A DNA stretch of 64,000 nucleotides, taken from NCBI GenBank assembly GCA_904063045.1, contig CAJFCJ010000002.1, forward strand, positions 3,219,891-3,283,890. Direction: 5' to 3'. Every line of letters starts with the position of its first letter. Position 1 is the first letter of the stretch. A program made the translations under genes and the position numbers. The notes under the pieces are model-generated. The model saw only the letters and a list, made by a program, of their open reading frames with translations, was not told the DNA's origin and made no database searches. Shown piece after piece: positions 13,601 through 26,280 of the stretch. Source of the stretch: Dimorphilus gyrociliatus. Taxonomy: Eukaryota > Annelida > Polychaeta > Dinophilidae.

Positions 13601-16600
13601 ACATCAAGTTGTTACTAGCTAAAAAATGACTAAGATAAACATGAAACTAGCAAAAAAAGAAAGGCTAACTTTTTTCTATCATAAAAAGATTAAAAGACAC
13701 TATTTTTTAATAATTAAATTCTTCTTCTCTTGTTTATTACACCTTGTATACTTTTTATATAAAAAATTTTTAGACGTCCTTACCGTCGAGTCCTGAAAGT
13801 AGTATAGATCCATTTCTGAATAGCTTTTATCCGAATATTGTTGCCTAAAGCAACTGTCTTAAACCTTTCTACTCTTTGGAAAAGAATAAGTAATTATTAG
13901 AATTGCTTAACGAACTTACTTACCCTATTAGTTACGAAACCTGCTGGTGTAATTTTTAAGAGGTTCTTTAATAATCACCATTTTCCTTTTGATTAATTAC
14001 GAGATTTTCAATACTTTACAAATAAAATAGCTAGCTAATTTATTCAATTAACATCAAAAAAGAAAGGCTACAAGTAAAAGATCAATGGAAAATTCTTTTT
14101 TTTTTGTTTTCTACCTTTTCAAAGTTTGACGAAAGCAATAAAAGTCAGTTAATGAAGTCGTAAAAGAACTAAATCTATTCATTACAAAGTACCTTTTTAC
14201 ATATGATACTTGTTTCATGTTTTATGTATTTTTCAAGTTATACTTTTATGATGTATGGTAAAAATGGAATGCGTTATCGATAACTAATCTAATGGCCTTT
14301 ATCTAATTTGTGTAACAATAACAACGATACCTAGCGCAATGTCAGACGATCGGAAACTACAAAATCTTCGTCGACGTGACGTTTTGACATATCCTAAGGT
14401 AAAGATAACCAAATCAATGGAAGCAAATTAAAATAATCTGTTCTTTCTTTAAACAAACGCAAGTGTGTGTGTTTTTTTTCTTGCTGCATTTCTATCTCTA
14501 TCTTTCTCTTTTCTTTTACTCATTCTCTCTTTTATTCTATAGATGCAAAACATTCAGTTTAAATTATCATATAAATGATATTTTTTTGGCATTAAGCTAA
14601 AGTTCCTTTACCGATAGGGGTTTTACGATATTATGTTATCAATAAAAATAGATTCTTAAAAGAGATAGTTACAGAATTTAACAGTCGTTGTGCGCATGAG
14701 CGATTAGCCAGAATTTAATTTCTCATTAGCTGTTGTGCGCTTGTTTTTCATTATTTAAAGCGGAAACAACGAAAAGAACGGCAATAAGAAAATACGCATA
14801 CCAAATTTTCAGAAGGTATTCTTTCTCTTTAGCAAAGTTTACTGTATAAATTTATATAATTTTAGCATGATTATGAAAAGAAATTAAGACATTCGTTAAT
14901 ATCATTAACATCTGCATCCGTAAAAGTTTGATATGATATAATCCTCTCTAAGGGAAACTTTTCGAAAGAAAATTTTCTATTTTGTAGTTTTTTCCTTTAT
15001 TTAATAATAAGGAAATATATATATATATGTTGTACTGAACAAAAAGGGAAAAAACTATACCCTAACGATGGAGAAGAGAAGAAAAAGCTTTTTTTTCCAA
15101 CGTACCTTACAAGGCTTTTTCTTTCAATCTTTTTCAGTAGAGAGTTTTTTTTTCAAACACCAACTTTTAATTGAAAATAAAAAAAATGTTCAGTACTTCA
15201 CTAAAGCATGATTTCCAATTTTCTCCATTTTTCTTTTTTTAATAGAATCTCTCTATCTCTATCTCTCTCTACGTCTCTCTCTTCTCATAAACTTTTTAAC
15301 ATTTTTGACTATTTTCTCCTTTTATAATATCATCTCGTTCTTTTAATGAATGTATACAAAAAGACAATACTTTTTAAGATGATAAACAATATCTAATGCC
15401 ATTAATACGGAAATAACAATTAACTGCAAAAAGTTACAATGCTGCATATTATGTTATTTTCCCTGGCATTTTTTCAAGTAATAAATATAAAAGCATGTTA
15501 AAAAACAGTACAAAGTTTTATGTTGTATTCTAACCATTTAACATTCTTTTAGTCAAGTTTCATTTGTTGTTTTTTTTTGAAAATATCCTACGTACTTATG
15601 CACTATTCTATTTATTTTAACAAAATTAAATTTTGCAAAGATGACTAGATGAAATAAATTAAATATACAGTATAAATAAATTCATATACATATATATACT
15701 GTATATATGTTATTATAATGGAAATACTGTGTAAGAAGTATTCATTTGCAAATGTTTATATATACTGTATATACTGTATAATAGATAATATTTTCTATAT
15801 GTTTTTACTTTATAAAAATCTTTAAATATCTTTTACAATGCAGTATACACTCTCGCAAGAAACTATAGCTTACCTGAAACAACCAACGTTTGACATATGG
15901 CATTGGGAACCGAATGAGGTTAGTTTAACTATTTTAATTTACCTATAGTTGGTATACTTATGTAATTTTTTATTTCTTATTATTCCTATACAGATGTTAA
16001 GTCTTCTCGAGCATATGTATCATGAATTGAATCTTGTTCAAGAGTTTAACATTAATCCTATAACGTTAAAGAGATGGCTGGTAATAATAATATTTTATTA
16101 TATTATTATAGCATTATTACTATCTATGTAAATTAACTAAATAAGAAAATGTTTTTTCTTTGTTTTTTAATTAATTAGCCGCTAACATTTAACCAACTCT
16201 TTCAAGAGATTTCCTCTCCTTCTTTTCTCTTTCTTAATGCGTAATTAATCAAGATTAGAAGCAATACTTTTTATTTTGTTTACACTCGGCGGTTTTCATT
16301 AGCAATCTCGATTAGCTCATTCATTTAGATTTTCTTTTTATCTCTCGTAGTTGGATAAAATGTTAAGTACAATAAAAGAGGAAAGGAAATTTCTTAGTTT
16401 GTATCTTATTATAAAAGTTAGTCGAGTGCATCTTTAAAAACTATTATTCGCTTTAAAATCTAAACAAAAGAATTCCTACAGCTCTGCATACAAGAAAACT
16501 ATAGAAATAATCCTTTTCACAACTTTCGCCATTGCTTTTGCGTAACCCAAATGATGTATGGAATGATAAACTTATGTAAACTTTGGGAAAAGATGAGCAG

Positions 16601-17918
16601 AGAAGATTTAGGAATTTTATTAACAGCCTGCATATGTCACGATCTCGATCATCCTGGTTACAATAATACTTATCAAATAAATGCCAGGACTGAATTAGCT
16701 ATACGTTACAACGATATTTCGCCGTTGGAAAATCATCATTGCGCAATAGCATTTCAAATCTTATCGAATCCAGAAACGAATATATTCTCAAATGTAGACG
16801 CTCCGACTTTTAAAAGGATAAGATCGGTATGTATTTTTTAAAAAAAGTAACGTTTTGTCACTCCTTTACCACCTTGATAAGATAATTAAATAGTTTGGGC
16901 ATTAAAAGCCTGTAAAACTATAATTTCCCCTCTAAAGATCTTTGTATCAAAATATGAAAGACTATTTTTATATTGATAATATTTTGGAAAGATGAGATAT
17001 GGATCATTTTCTCTAAAAATATAATATATAAATAGACATTGTTATGGTATTAAAAAAAAACATATCTATAAAAAAGAGAGAGATACCTGTAATTAAAGGA
17101 AAGTTGTAATGATAATTTAGGAGATCAGACAGTTAATTCTTGCGACTGACATGGCTAAACACAAGGAGATTTTAAGCAGCTTTCTACAAATTGTTGAATC
17201 ATCTTTCGATTTTAATTCGGAGGAGCACATATCATTGGTAATTAAAGATTTTTCTTTTTTCTCTTTCCCAAATTCTTTCGCAGGGCGTGATTATGCTGAT
17301 TTTAGCAACTGACATGGCACGTCATAACGAAATTCTGGAAGCTTTTAAAAGTAAAATCGGTAAATTCGATTTTTCCAAGGAGGATCACGTCAACTCGGTA
17401 AATATCTTATTTATAGCATTTTCACGCCATTAGAAAGAACTTGTGATATACTTAATTAAACTCTATTAGTTAATTATCCAAAATATTTTATGTAATACTT
17501 AAAAGCTATACACCCTTTAAAGCTTAAAATGGTGCTGATAAAATGCTGCGACATCAGTAACGAAGTAAGACCTTTTGAAGTTAGCGAGCCATGGGTTGAT
17601 TGTCTTCTCGAGGAATATTTCAATCAATCGGATAAAGAGAAAGAACAAGGCCTACCAGTTGCTCCATTTATGGATAGAGAGAAAGTTACGAAGCCAACTG
17701 CTCAAATTGGATTTATAAAATTTGTTCTTATTCCCATGTTTGAAACAGTGGCAAAAGTAAAACATTAATTATTTCGTTTCTAAATTGCTCTCCTATAAAA
17801 ACATTTATCTCTACAGCTTTTTACTGAACTTGAAGATGTCATGGTAAAACCATTGACGGGAGCCAGGGATCGCTATGAAAAGATGAAAGAAGAAGTTAGT
17901 TCATCAGATACAAAATGA
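10650..17918 (+). CDS. PDE9A: High-affinity cGMP phosphodiesterase 9A
   Basis: Hydrolyses cGMP to GMP. Exons: 10650-10718, 11715-11785, 11839-11916, 12978-13027, 13108-13263, 13321-13426, 14335-14398, 15844-15918, 15994-16080, 16482-16826, then 17121-17237 or 17284-17397 (alternative), 17523-17756 and 17817-17918. Phases are consistent throughout; the product is 516 residues (second alternative) or 517 (first). The N-terminus MGNGSS resembles vertebrate PDE9A and fits an N-myristoylation signal. A coiled-coil-like segment around [17 protein letters not shown] precedes the catalytic domain. Catalytic features include HNFRHCF (acid His265, metal His269), [19 protein letters not shown] (His305/Asp306), [11 protein letters not shown] (Asp415) and TAQIGF (Gln466 of the glutamine switch). 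All expected metal and nucleotide residues are present, so it should be active. The 13108 acceptor is the least certain boundary. Confidence 0.95.
17121..17397 (+). other. Tandem duplicated, probably mutually exclusive PDE9A exons (11a and 11b)
   Basis: Two neighbouring exons, 17121-17237 (39 codons) and 17284-17397 (38 codons), each flanked by good splice sites and each phase 0 at both ends, encode the same catalytic-domain segment. Both carry LILATDMA followed by a basic residue, His and EIL, then FDF; about 18 of 38 aligned residues match. Version b is closer to vertebrate PDE9A ([11 protein letters not shown]). Between them is a 46-bp intron, shorter than any other I can place in this window (next shortest 52 bp), which would hinder splicing one to the other. 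Including both would insert a duplicate helix into the domain. Confidence 0.85.
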
Positions 17919-19126
17919 TTTATGGCAAGATTTTTCTCTTTCATCGCTTTTTTTCTCTCTTTCATTATTTTACCTTTGAAAAAATACGTATGATAAAAGA
18001 CCCTCTACATTCTCTCTTTTGCACCCATTTACGATTGTAATTCAAAAGTGCACTACTATAAATGTAACGCTCTTTTCTTTTATGGTATATTATAAAGCAC
18101 GTCCAGTTTATAAAATTTTAACATTAATTGATGAAATTATTAGCTATAATTCCCGAATTATCGCAACAGATGGATGAAAAAAGTCAAGTCAACTCTTAAC
18201 GTCTAACAACTCTATTGGGATAAATAATCTTCAAGAATAAAACAGTTGACCATTTACTATTTTATCTATATTTATATGTATTTGTATACTCTATATACTA
18301 TATATATATATATAGAAATATGTGTACAAAATAATAATATCCATACGATGTATTAATATAAATTTATATACTATCTTAACTTAATAGTTTTTAATCAGTT
18401 TTCTTTTATTCTCACTTATTGTAGTTATTTAGTTGATTCTATTTGTTTTAATAATTTATTCAATGTTCTAAATTTAGTGATAAAAGTAATTATTAATCAA
18501 AAATGAAAGAAAATGAAAAAAAAAAAAAGATTGATATGATAAAAATCTAATAATCTTTCATTCCTTTATATTTCTTGTAGCATTTTCGTACTTTTACTGC
18601 AAAGGTTGGAATGAAAAAAAAAAAACCTTTTTTTTATGCAAAATTTCTTTTTTTTATAATTTATAATTAGCTGTCAATTAATTGTCATAATTATGTCTTT
18701 ATGTCTTTTCTTTATTTTCCAATAAAAAAAGACTTTATCGATTTACGTTCTTATTCTAATTTATGTTTTTTGAAGTATGAAACCAAGAACTGGAAAAAAA
18801 TCATCAAATTGGTTTGAAAACCACAACATATTTATTATCTTTTCTAATAAACTAAAAATAAGATGGATAAATTTTTCCTTTTGAAGGATTTTATATATAT
18901 TTTCCTTGCTTGCTCTCACCAATCCATTAGAGAGAAATTTCACACCCCTAGGGTTGCCTTAAGTACTAAATAACTATGGAGACAGGAAGTTATCTCGTCT
19001 CTGATCATAAGATCTTGAAAAAAAACCCGGTAAATGAGTCAATAAAAGCAGAATTTCTATTTATTCAGATAAAGGGTAATAAATTTTCCATCAGGCGAGT
19101 GTTAATTTGAAAATTTCTTTTAAATT
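17919..19126. other. 3' region of PDE9A and convergent gene spacer
   Basis: AT-rich, with an AATAAA near 18237 that could end PDE9A, an AT run at 18298-18315 and long A/T homopolymers. The minus-strand frame at 18761-18943 lacks family features. No gene is called. Confidence 0.6.
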
Positions 19127-20648
19127 TTATACTCCATTCAACATATTGGATATATTCGTCTTTTCTAATTCTTCTTCTATAATAGTCCAATGTCTCTTTG
19201 AAAACTACAATAGAGCGTATTTACAATATTAGATATGTACATTTTCCATCCAAATGGATAATTAGAATTACCTTTTCTGATGAATTATAGTTATTCATAA
19301 ATAATCCTATAGTCCCTTCTCGTATAGTAAAGCCAAATTTTTTGCATTCTATTTCAGTTTCGTCATTATGGTTTAATTGTAGGAAAGACGTAAATTTTGA
19401 TAAAGGTAAACTAAATCGTTTCAAATTAAAGGCAGTATTAAACATATCAATGACTTTTCTGTAAATGATAAAAATAAACAATAATATAGAAATTACCTAG
19501 GTTAACTATATAAAAATACTAACTTTTGTATAGTATGAAGATGATAATGTATGCATAAAAGATAAATTAATGGTAATGATTTTCCCTTTTTAATAAATCT
19601 GTAGAAATTACCCGAGGCGTACGATTTCGTTATATCTAATACTCTATTAAACATTTCATAGTTTCTTGAATCCCTGTGAAAAAAGAGAACATGTTTTAAA
19701 AGTTTTTTTATAAGTCCTTAAGTACCTTCTCAAGTTCATTCTTAGAATCAAAGCTCTCCTCAATATTCTATCGTTCTCAAGATTTACTAAGAGATTAATA
19801 CATTCCATTTCCTCTCTTAATTTAAAAGGTAAATTTAAAGCTTCTGCTAACTCAACGGACTTGGATATACACTCGGTGACATGGGTGGTATTTATTTTTG
19901 GGTCAAACTCATTAATGGAATGATCACACAGTCTGTAAAATGTAATTATTTACAAATTGATTATGGCTTTAAGACAGAAGAATAATAAACTATACTTGTA
20001 ATTAGAAAATACATGAAATCTGACACATATTTGTAAAATTTCAAGGGCCAGTCTTGTCTCAATTCTCTGGATGACAATTTCTTGTCTGATGGACCTCAAA
20101 CGATCGAAAATGAATTCGTAGACCTGATACCAAGGTCTATCATTTCTCTCAGCAATTCTTTAATAGAATAATAATAAGATATAAATATATAAAAATGCCT
20201 AAAGTTTTGATTAACAATTTGCTTTTTAAATTACTTTGTAATTAAGTAATGTGATGTCTTTAATAATGTTTCTGGCGTACGCAATTCGCTGTTTTTGGTT
20301 TCTTTTCCTGCAGCTGGACGGTGATATTCTTTCACTAGTAAACTTTTATCTAGTTTTCTGTAGATTGTCAATATAACTGTAATTTAGCTTCTCGGTAATG
20401 TTTTATTTTGATATAATACCGTTTCTTGTGTATATCAGTTGGTTGTTCAAAGTAATTAACTAAGTTGCGTGAGATTCTTCTGAGCGAAATAAAAGAACCC
20501 GGTGTAAAAGAAAAAAAAAACCCTTTGATTAAGGTTATTATAATAACAGTTACAATATTAAAAATATATGAAATAATTAGCTTCTCTATTATTACATCTT
20601 AGCTTCATCAGCAGGGCACATATCTTCACTTGTACCCTTCTTTTCCAT
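19127..20648 (-). CDS. SAC3-domain protein, SAC3D1 (SHD1)-like
   Basis: Small member of the SAC3/GANP family; relatives act in TREX-2 mRNA export, and vertebrate SAC3D1 in centrosome and spindle function. Exons (minus): 20596-20648, 20420-20479, 20235-20357, 19996-20157, 19726-19932, 19524-19673, 19272-19458, 19127-19204; all phases agree, 339 residues. Family marks: SEDMCPADE at 7-15 (the MCP signature), LLVKEYHRPAAGKE, NDRPWYQVYEFIFDRLRSIR at about 84-103, and EFDPKINTTHVTECI at about 140-154, followed by the helical and winged-helix-like SAC3 core. There are no extra N- or C-terminal domains, so it matches the short SAC3D1 class, not MCM3AP/GANP. The ATG at 20648 is the first in frame and leads directly into the MCP motif. 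The seven introns are 52-116 bp. Confidence 0.92.
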
Positions 20649-21119
20649 GTTTCTAATGATTATTTTATATACACTCGCACTCTAGATTGATACAAATACT
20701 AAACGTATCGTAAGTATACAAATATAGGACACCGTAAATTTCCTAAAAGATTACTTTTCGACAAGAAATGAATAGTTCCCTTAAACTTATGATAAAGTTA
20801 TGTTTACATCTAACAACAATAAAAAGTTTGTTTTATATTATTTAAACAAGCAGAGTAAAAAAAAACCTTATATTTCTTACTATTCTGAATTACAACTAAC
20901 TGGAAAACTTGTATAGTAAAAAGAATGTATTGTAGTGTAATCTAGCGGTTTAGAAATGAACTAAAATGATTATATATATACTGTATATTTTAGTGAATAT
21001 ATGCTTGAAAAAGTATGTAAAACAATATAAAAACTACTGTAATTTTAAAAACTATTCAGAAAGAATATTAAAGGTAAAAAAAAACATACAAACACACACA
21101 TAAGTGATTTTTTTCTTTA
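20649..21119. other. Spacer between SAC3D1-like and claudin-like genes
   Basis: About 470 bases of AT-rich DNA that should hold the SAC3D1-like promoter (right side of that gene) and the 3' end of the next minus-strand gene. An ACTGTATA motif lies at 20980. No clear core promoter was recognised. Confidence 0.5.
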
Positions 21120-21632
21120 TTAATGATGACGTCTTTCGAAGAAGGATATCACTGAACAAATTATACATAAAACAACAACTGTAACCTGAATATCATATCC
21201 TGTGTGTAAATCGTGTAAACCAGCCTTGGCTGCAAAAATGGAAAGTGTGATAAAACCAGTTCCAATGGCTGCAACAATGAAACTGAATATAACAGTAGAT
21301 AATAATTTTTTCCAAGGAGATTCAACAAGAAATTTATAAAAGGAGATACACCATGCTATGAATAGGATTAATAATGTTAAAATGGAGAAAGTTTGGCAAG
21401 CTTCCAGCCATGGTTCAATATTGGTTAAGTGTTCGCATTTAGAAGATGCACATCTTCTCCATAAGCCGTAGTTTACTTTCTGTCCAGATACAATCGTGTC
21501 AACTTTCCAATCAGGTAATGCCAGAGCTACAATATGAAGTATTATCATTACAAGGATCAGGAATATTAAAGCCTTTAGCCAGTTTGTTGACCGTCGCCAT
21601 CTTTCAATTAATTCCATAATAAAAGATTTCAA
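21120..21632 (-). CDS. Claudin/PMP22-like four-pass membrane protein A
   Basis: Single-exon gene of 170 residues (or 165 from the second Met). Four hydrophobic segments: about 20-40, 82-103, 113-135 and 148-165. The first extracellular loop carries W42, GLW at 56-58, C61 and C66, the claudin-superfamily W-GLW-C-C signature, but the two cysteines are separated by only four residues, closer than in typical claudins. ACQTF follows. Such proteins act in septate junctions or as general membrane organisers; no specific role can be read. It is related to the protein at 25216-25839, with which it shares orientation, motif spacing and the ACQ motif. The C-terminus ends RRHH with no obvious PDZ-binding motif. 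Confidence 0.85.
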   Translation of the reverse strand: MKSFIMELIERWRRSTNWLKALIFLILVMIILHIVALALPDWKVDTIVSGQKVNYGLWRRCASSKCEHLTNIEPWLEACQTFSILTLLILFIAWCISFYKFLVESPWKKLLSTVIFSFIVAAIGTGFITLSIFAAKAGLHDLHTGYDIQVTVVVLCIICSVISFFERRHH

Positions 21633-21809
21633 TTAAAATTAATATAAAAATGTTACTAGTTCCTTAATTCCAAATGATAATTTAAGAAAAAACTTGGCTT
21701 TTAAATTTTCTTTTAACCTAGTTTTACAATATGACTATTTTATTCTATTCAGGACATCATGATCTCAATACTATGAAGTATTCAATACAATCAGGTGACT
21801 TTATAATTG

Positions 21810-22190
21810 TTATAGCTCAATTGTTGCTGAATTAATAATTTCATGGGAAAACGATCCTTTTCTATTTAATAAGAAAAAAATGGTTTCTTCTAATAACAAT
21901 TTCGAACAGTATTCAAGTTCCCATGTTACCGGAATTATGTTTAACCTCAATATTTCTTCAAGTACAAACCACTTTTCTATAGTGTTAAATGAATATTTGT
22001 ATTGAGTATAACTTTTAAAAAGAAGTAATAGATTTTCCGATGGAAAATGGTACATAAATAAAGGCCAATAGCTTGAAAGTTTACTATTTCTCATGCTAAA
22101 AGTGTTGACTTTCAATACTATATTATTAAATTTTAATACTCTTTTAGTATCAACAAGCTCTGTTACATACTTATCAATATAGTATAATTA
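21810..22190 (-). other. Orphan minus-strand open frame, possible terminal exon or relic
   Basis: An open frame of about 125 codons ending in TAA at 21810, long for such AT-rich DNA. It has no recognised motif, no good signal peptide, and its first in-frame ATG lies 7 codons after 22115. It could be the last exon of a gene (an AG acceptor occurs near 22170), or a decayed gene. Immediately upstream (22197-22310) a second open stretch in another frame has coding-like composition (RLDRLKRIFEMFMIYLPEG), but stops in all frames separate the two. Function unknown. Confidence 0.3.
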
Positions 22191-22310
22191 GAACTTTAAA
22201 GGTCATTGCCCTCTGGTAGATAAATCATGAACATTTCAAATATTCTTTTTAGTCTGTCTAACCGAAATATGAGCTCGAAAACGTGAGAATTGATCACGTT
22301 CACCCAAGAT

Positions 22311-25215
22311 TTTTATACATAGGGGTTCGGTGAAAAGATATTGTTTCGGGAGTGGAATAAGAATTATCTTTCATCGGGTACAGGGAACAATAGATTTTTA
22401 ACATTTTTCTGTTTTCCTTTTTCAAATTATTATGAGATTAACATATAAGGAACGATTTCCCCCGAAGTAGTGAGACTGTAACGTACGATTTCTTTCGGCT
22501 ATAGTTACTTTTTAAGACTTTTGTTTTTTTTTTACAGTTACAACTCAAACTTTTCAAGAAGAAGGAAATTTTTATGAATAGACTCTGTTTTATATTTACA
22601 CAATATAATTTACAAAGTTTTTATATACTACACAACGCCCTCTGAAAGATAAAATAGGTCAAATTTTATAAATAGAAATCCCAGTAAGAATTTTGGGTCA
22701 CCTCTTTTTATCTAGAATTGTATTATTTTCCAATCTTAAGCCTAAATAGATAGATAGCAATCCAAACATTAAAATAAATCATAAAATAATGTTTTACTTC
22801 GAAGATGAGTCATAGTTAAATTATAAAAGGGGAGGTACTGTTTTAATGGACAATTTACCTTAAGAAAGAGGTATGCTTCCCTTGAATTTTAATCACAAAG
22901 AAGTTATTTTACAAATATCTGCAAAAAGTAATACCAATTGAATTATCTTTTGTAAAATGTTTATCATTTACATTGAGTATGATATAGAACACTCGTAAAC
23001 GAAATCTTCTGATATTGAAGTAAATTGCCCACAGTATTTTCTTAATGCTAAAATCAATTAATATCTTTTTTGGCGTAAGCCATCATTTTTAGACTAAAGT
23101 AGAATAATACAAAAAATTTTAAATTTATTCTAACAAAACTATAGGCAAGTATAAATCATTCGTATACAACACTAGCTTCCTTCAAAGTAGAATAAATATT
23201 TAGGGTGAAAATTCTTTTTTTTAGAAAAAAAATGGATGGGACGTAACCTCTATTTTCACATTGAATTTTTGTATATTCTTTCTTCTACAAGTATAATAAA
23301 TTTTAAATTCATTATCAGCAAAAATTTTTTATTCTATCCTCTGAGTAATAAAGTAGATATTTAATATCTACTAATTTGATTAAGGAATTATAAGCATTTT
23401 TTTTATGTTCATGTTTTCACCTCTCATTTATTCGGCTAGTGAATTTATCTTTTGCAAAATTATTGTTTTATTATAGCAATTAATGAGGCATTAGTGGATA
23501 GTAGAAATTGTAAAATTGACTCTTGTAGCCTGTATTGTTGTATAGAATATATACTCGTGTTTTTGCTTGGGTCTTGGGTTGACAGGAAATTTTTGATAAA
23601 AATTTCAATGATTCATATATTTTCCGGTTCTATCATATTTAAAAAAAGAAATCAATCATATACACGCATAATCCATACTCGTCACAGATATGTAAATTAT
23701 AGTATGAATAGGTTATAAATATACTATACTGCGTATACGAAAGCTTGCCTTTATACTATTTATTTTAGGAAATTTAAAATATAGTTTTGAAGTCTACAGT
23801 TACAATGGTGATTATTCATATTTTCCAGTATCACAGTCGCGAGTTGTTGCTTTTTAAAGAGGAATGTTTAATGTATTAATTAATTTCAGTGCCCAGTATT
23901 TCCTAAATAGCAGAAAGAGAATTTTTGCCCTTATACATACATTTACGATTTACATTCATATTTATTATGTACACAGTACTATAATGATTCTGTACTTAAA
24001 CATATAGTGTTTTCCACTGACATGACTGATTAGAAAGTATAGTACAGAATGTTAACTTAACGATAACTTAGAGATATACTTTGTCCTTGTATACTATAAA
24101 AAGATACATATATTTAAGACTAACAAAACTAATGAATTATTAATAAAGAATAATAGTAGAGATGTTAAACTATGCTTATATATAAAAATCTTATAATATA
24201 GCTGATTCGATTTCCCTTCGAGTAACCTGATAAAAACAACGATAGCATTCTCTACATCAGCAGTTTGCCGTGTATATTTAGAACTTCGACAGGGGAAGTA
24301 TGCTCTAAAAATATCTGAAACTATATACGAGAACCATATGTAGCTCTATATTCAACAAGTACTCATAATATTTTTTCTTTCTATAAAGCTCATGATGCCT
24401 GGAACGTGGAAGTATCCTGGATGCTTTTTCCTTATGTACATTTTAAGTTATTATATTTGTAAACTAATTAAATTATGATGTGAAAAAAAAGGAATCTGTC
24501 ATAAGGTTTAGATGAAATTATTAATAAAATTATTATACGAACGTTTTTATCATACAAATTAACCAATGAAAAAGTTTATATATTTTCCTAAAAACAATAT
24601 ATACTCTCTCTTTGTTTGCATATAACAATGAATTTAGTTTACATTGCAGAATAGAGATAGTTATTTATATAAGAATTTCAAACTATTTTTAATATAATTG
24701 TAGTAAAGTGGATAGAAGGATAGATATATGAAAGAGAAACGTGTGTGTATAGGGCAAACATATATGAAATACGCAATTCTTTCATTGGATTATTTAATAT
24801 CTTTATTCGTAAAATTTTTGAAAATCAACTTTCACGCAAGGCTAAACTAACTAAGACACCCAAGTCAATGTATTATATGCCAATTTGTACTTGTACCTTT
24901 ATACTATATTCAAAAGACAAACTCCTAATATAATTTTGAATAAAAAATCTCTTAATAAACATAAAAAAATAGTGAAAAAATGATAACATTTTCTTTAAAT
25001 GTTATTGTGGAGACAAAATTGATAAATATTGAATTTTAGAGGAATAATTATTATTTAAGGACATTTCGTATAAAATGTTACATAAAGTACAAATCATATA
25101 GAAAGAAAAACAGCTATTACTATAAATATATATTTGTGCTCATGGTAAGTGAAACATAATAGATGTAGCAAAAATTATTTAATTTATCAAAAATTATTAG
25201 AAAAATCTTGAAGAA
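22311..25215. other. Intergenic, no supported gene
   Basis: About 2.9 kb, AT-rich. The plus-strand frames at 23452-23718 and 24745-24933 start in AT-rich sequence and have no domain, splice context or homology that I recognise. No RNA gene or long repeat was seen. Confidence 0.55.
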
Positions 25216-25839
25216 TTAATCTTTTTTTCCTTCAATGTAGCCGAGAATGGCGCTCACAATAGAGCCTATTAGTGATATACAAACCAAGGCGAAGCCAGCG
25301 TGTAAATTCTTCCTGCCAGTGTCGTTCGATTTTCCAGCAAATACAGCTACCGTTATTAGACAGCTGAAAGCTGAAAATAAAAAGATTAAATGTAACATTG
25401 GCCAATAATATTTACTTGAACTGAGATATTCACATTAGATAATTAATATAGGCTTTTATTATCAAAATATCTTACCAGAGCAAATGGATGTGGCTATTAT
25501 GATTTGCGTAAGAAGTTTCTTTCTTATTAAATCGGTGAATGTTCTAAGGCATAAGGCCACTAAACATCCAATCAGACTCAGCGTTGCAATTATTGCAAAA
25601 GCTTGACAAGCTTTAATATAGTCGGATGCATTTGAACCGTATTCACCACAATTTCCATAGTTGCAGAGCTTCCATAATCCTATTTTAGTATCACCAAATT
25701 TTATCCACTCCGGAATAGCTATTCCAACGATGTGTAGTAATAGCACGATTGGAAGAAGAAAAAGATGAAGTTTACAGACTGTAGAAGCGGACTTCAAGTT
25801 TTCTAAAATAGACATGTCGAATAATTTATTCTTTCTCAC
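25216..25839 (-). CDS. Claudin/PMP22-like four-pass membrane protein B
   Basis: Two exons (minus): 25476-25839 and 25216-25370, joined in phase 1 across a 105-bp intron; 172 residues from the first Met, or 164 from the Met at 25815. Hydrophobic segments at about 24-43, 78-98, 110-135 and 143-163. The extracellular loop has W45, GLW at 54-56, C59 and C64, then ACQAF: the same C-x4-C spacing as the neighbour at 21120-21632. The C-terminus is basic (EGKKD). The two genes look like an old tandem duplication; this one has an intron that the neighbour lacks. The role in junctions or membrane organisation is inferred from the superfamily only. Confidence 0.85.
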
Positions 25840-26115
25840 CAGCCAGTGAATATAAACTGTGGAGAAGTTTGTGTGTGTGTGTGGCTTTATACCAATCGTA
25901 AGTTTAGAAATATATGAACAAATGCGCCATCTACGCCACTGACAAATGGTATGTTTGAAAACGAAAATAAAACAAAAAAAGTCAAATCAACCACTATACC
26001 TTTGTGTTGTATACTTTTTCAGTTGTCATAGCATTTTATTAAATCTCCATATAAGATTCTGATTTAATATTAATTTGCTTCCTATCTAGAACTTGTTTTT
26101 ATCAGAACCTATTTT

Positions 26116-26280
26116 CTGGCAGACAATAGTTCTTAATTTTAGGATCATAGCAGCCGTATTAAAATTACTTAATAGCCTAGGAAATAATTTAGATTATAAA
26201 CATGTTTTGGCCATCAAAAAATTCACATGTTTAAAAATTTTATCCTTTGTAACAATTACTTAGTATCATGACTGTATCTA
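26116..26280 (+). repeat. Copy A of a duplicated ~165-bp non-coding element
   Basis: Starts CTGGCAGACAATAG and contains TTTTGGCCATCAAAAAATTC; it aligns end to end with 27265-27429 at roughly 80% identity by eye, with only small indels. It encodes no open frame of note. Similarity extends weakly upstream (CTTCCTATCTAGAACTTG at about 26080 against a related string near 27130). Confidence 0.75.
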
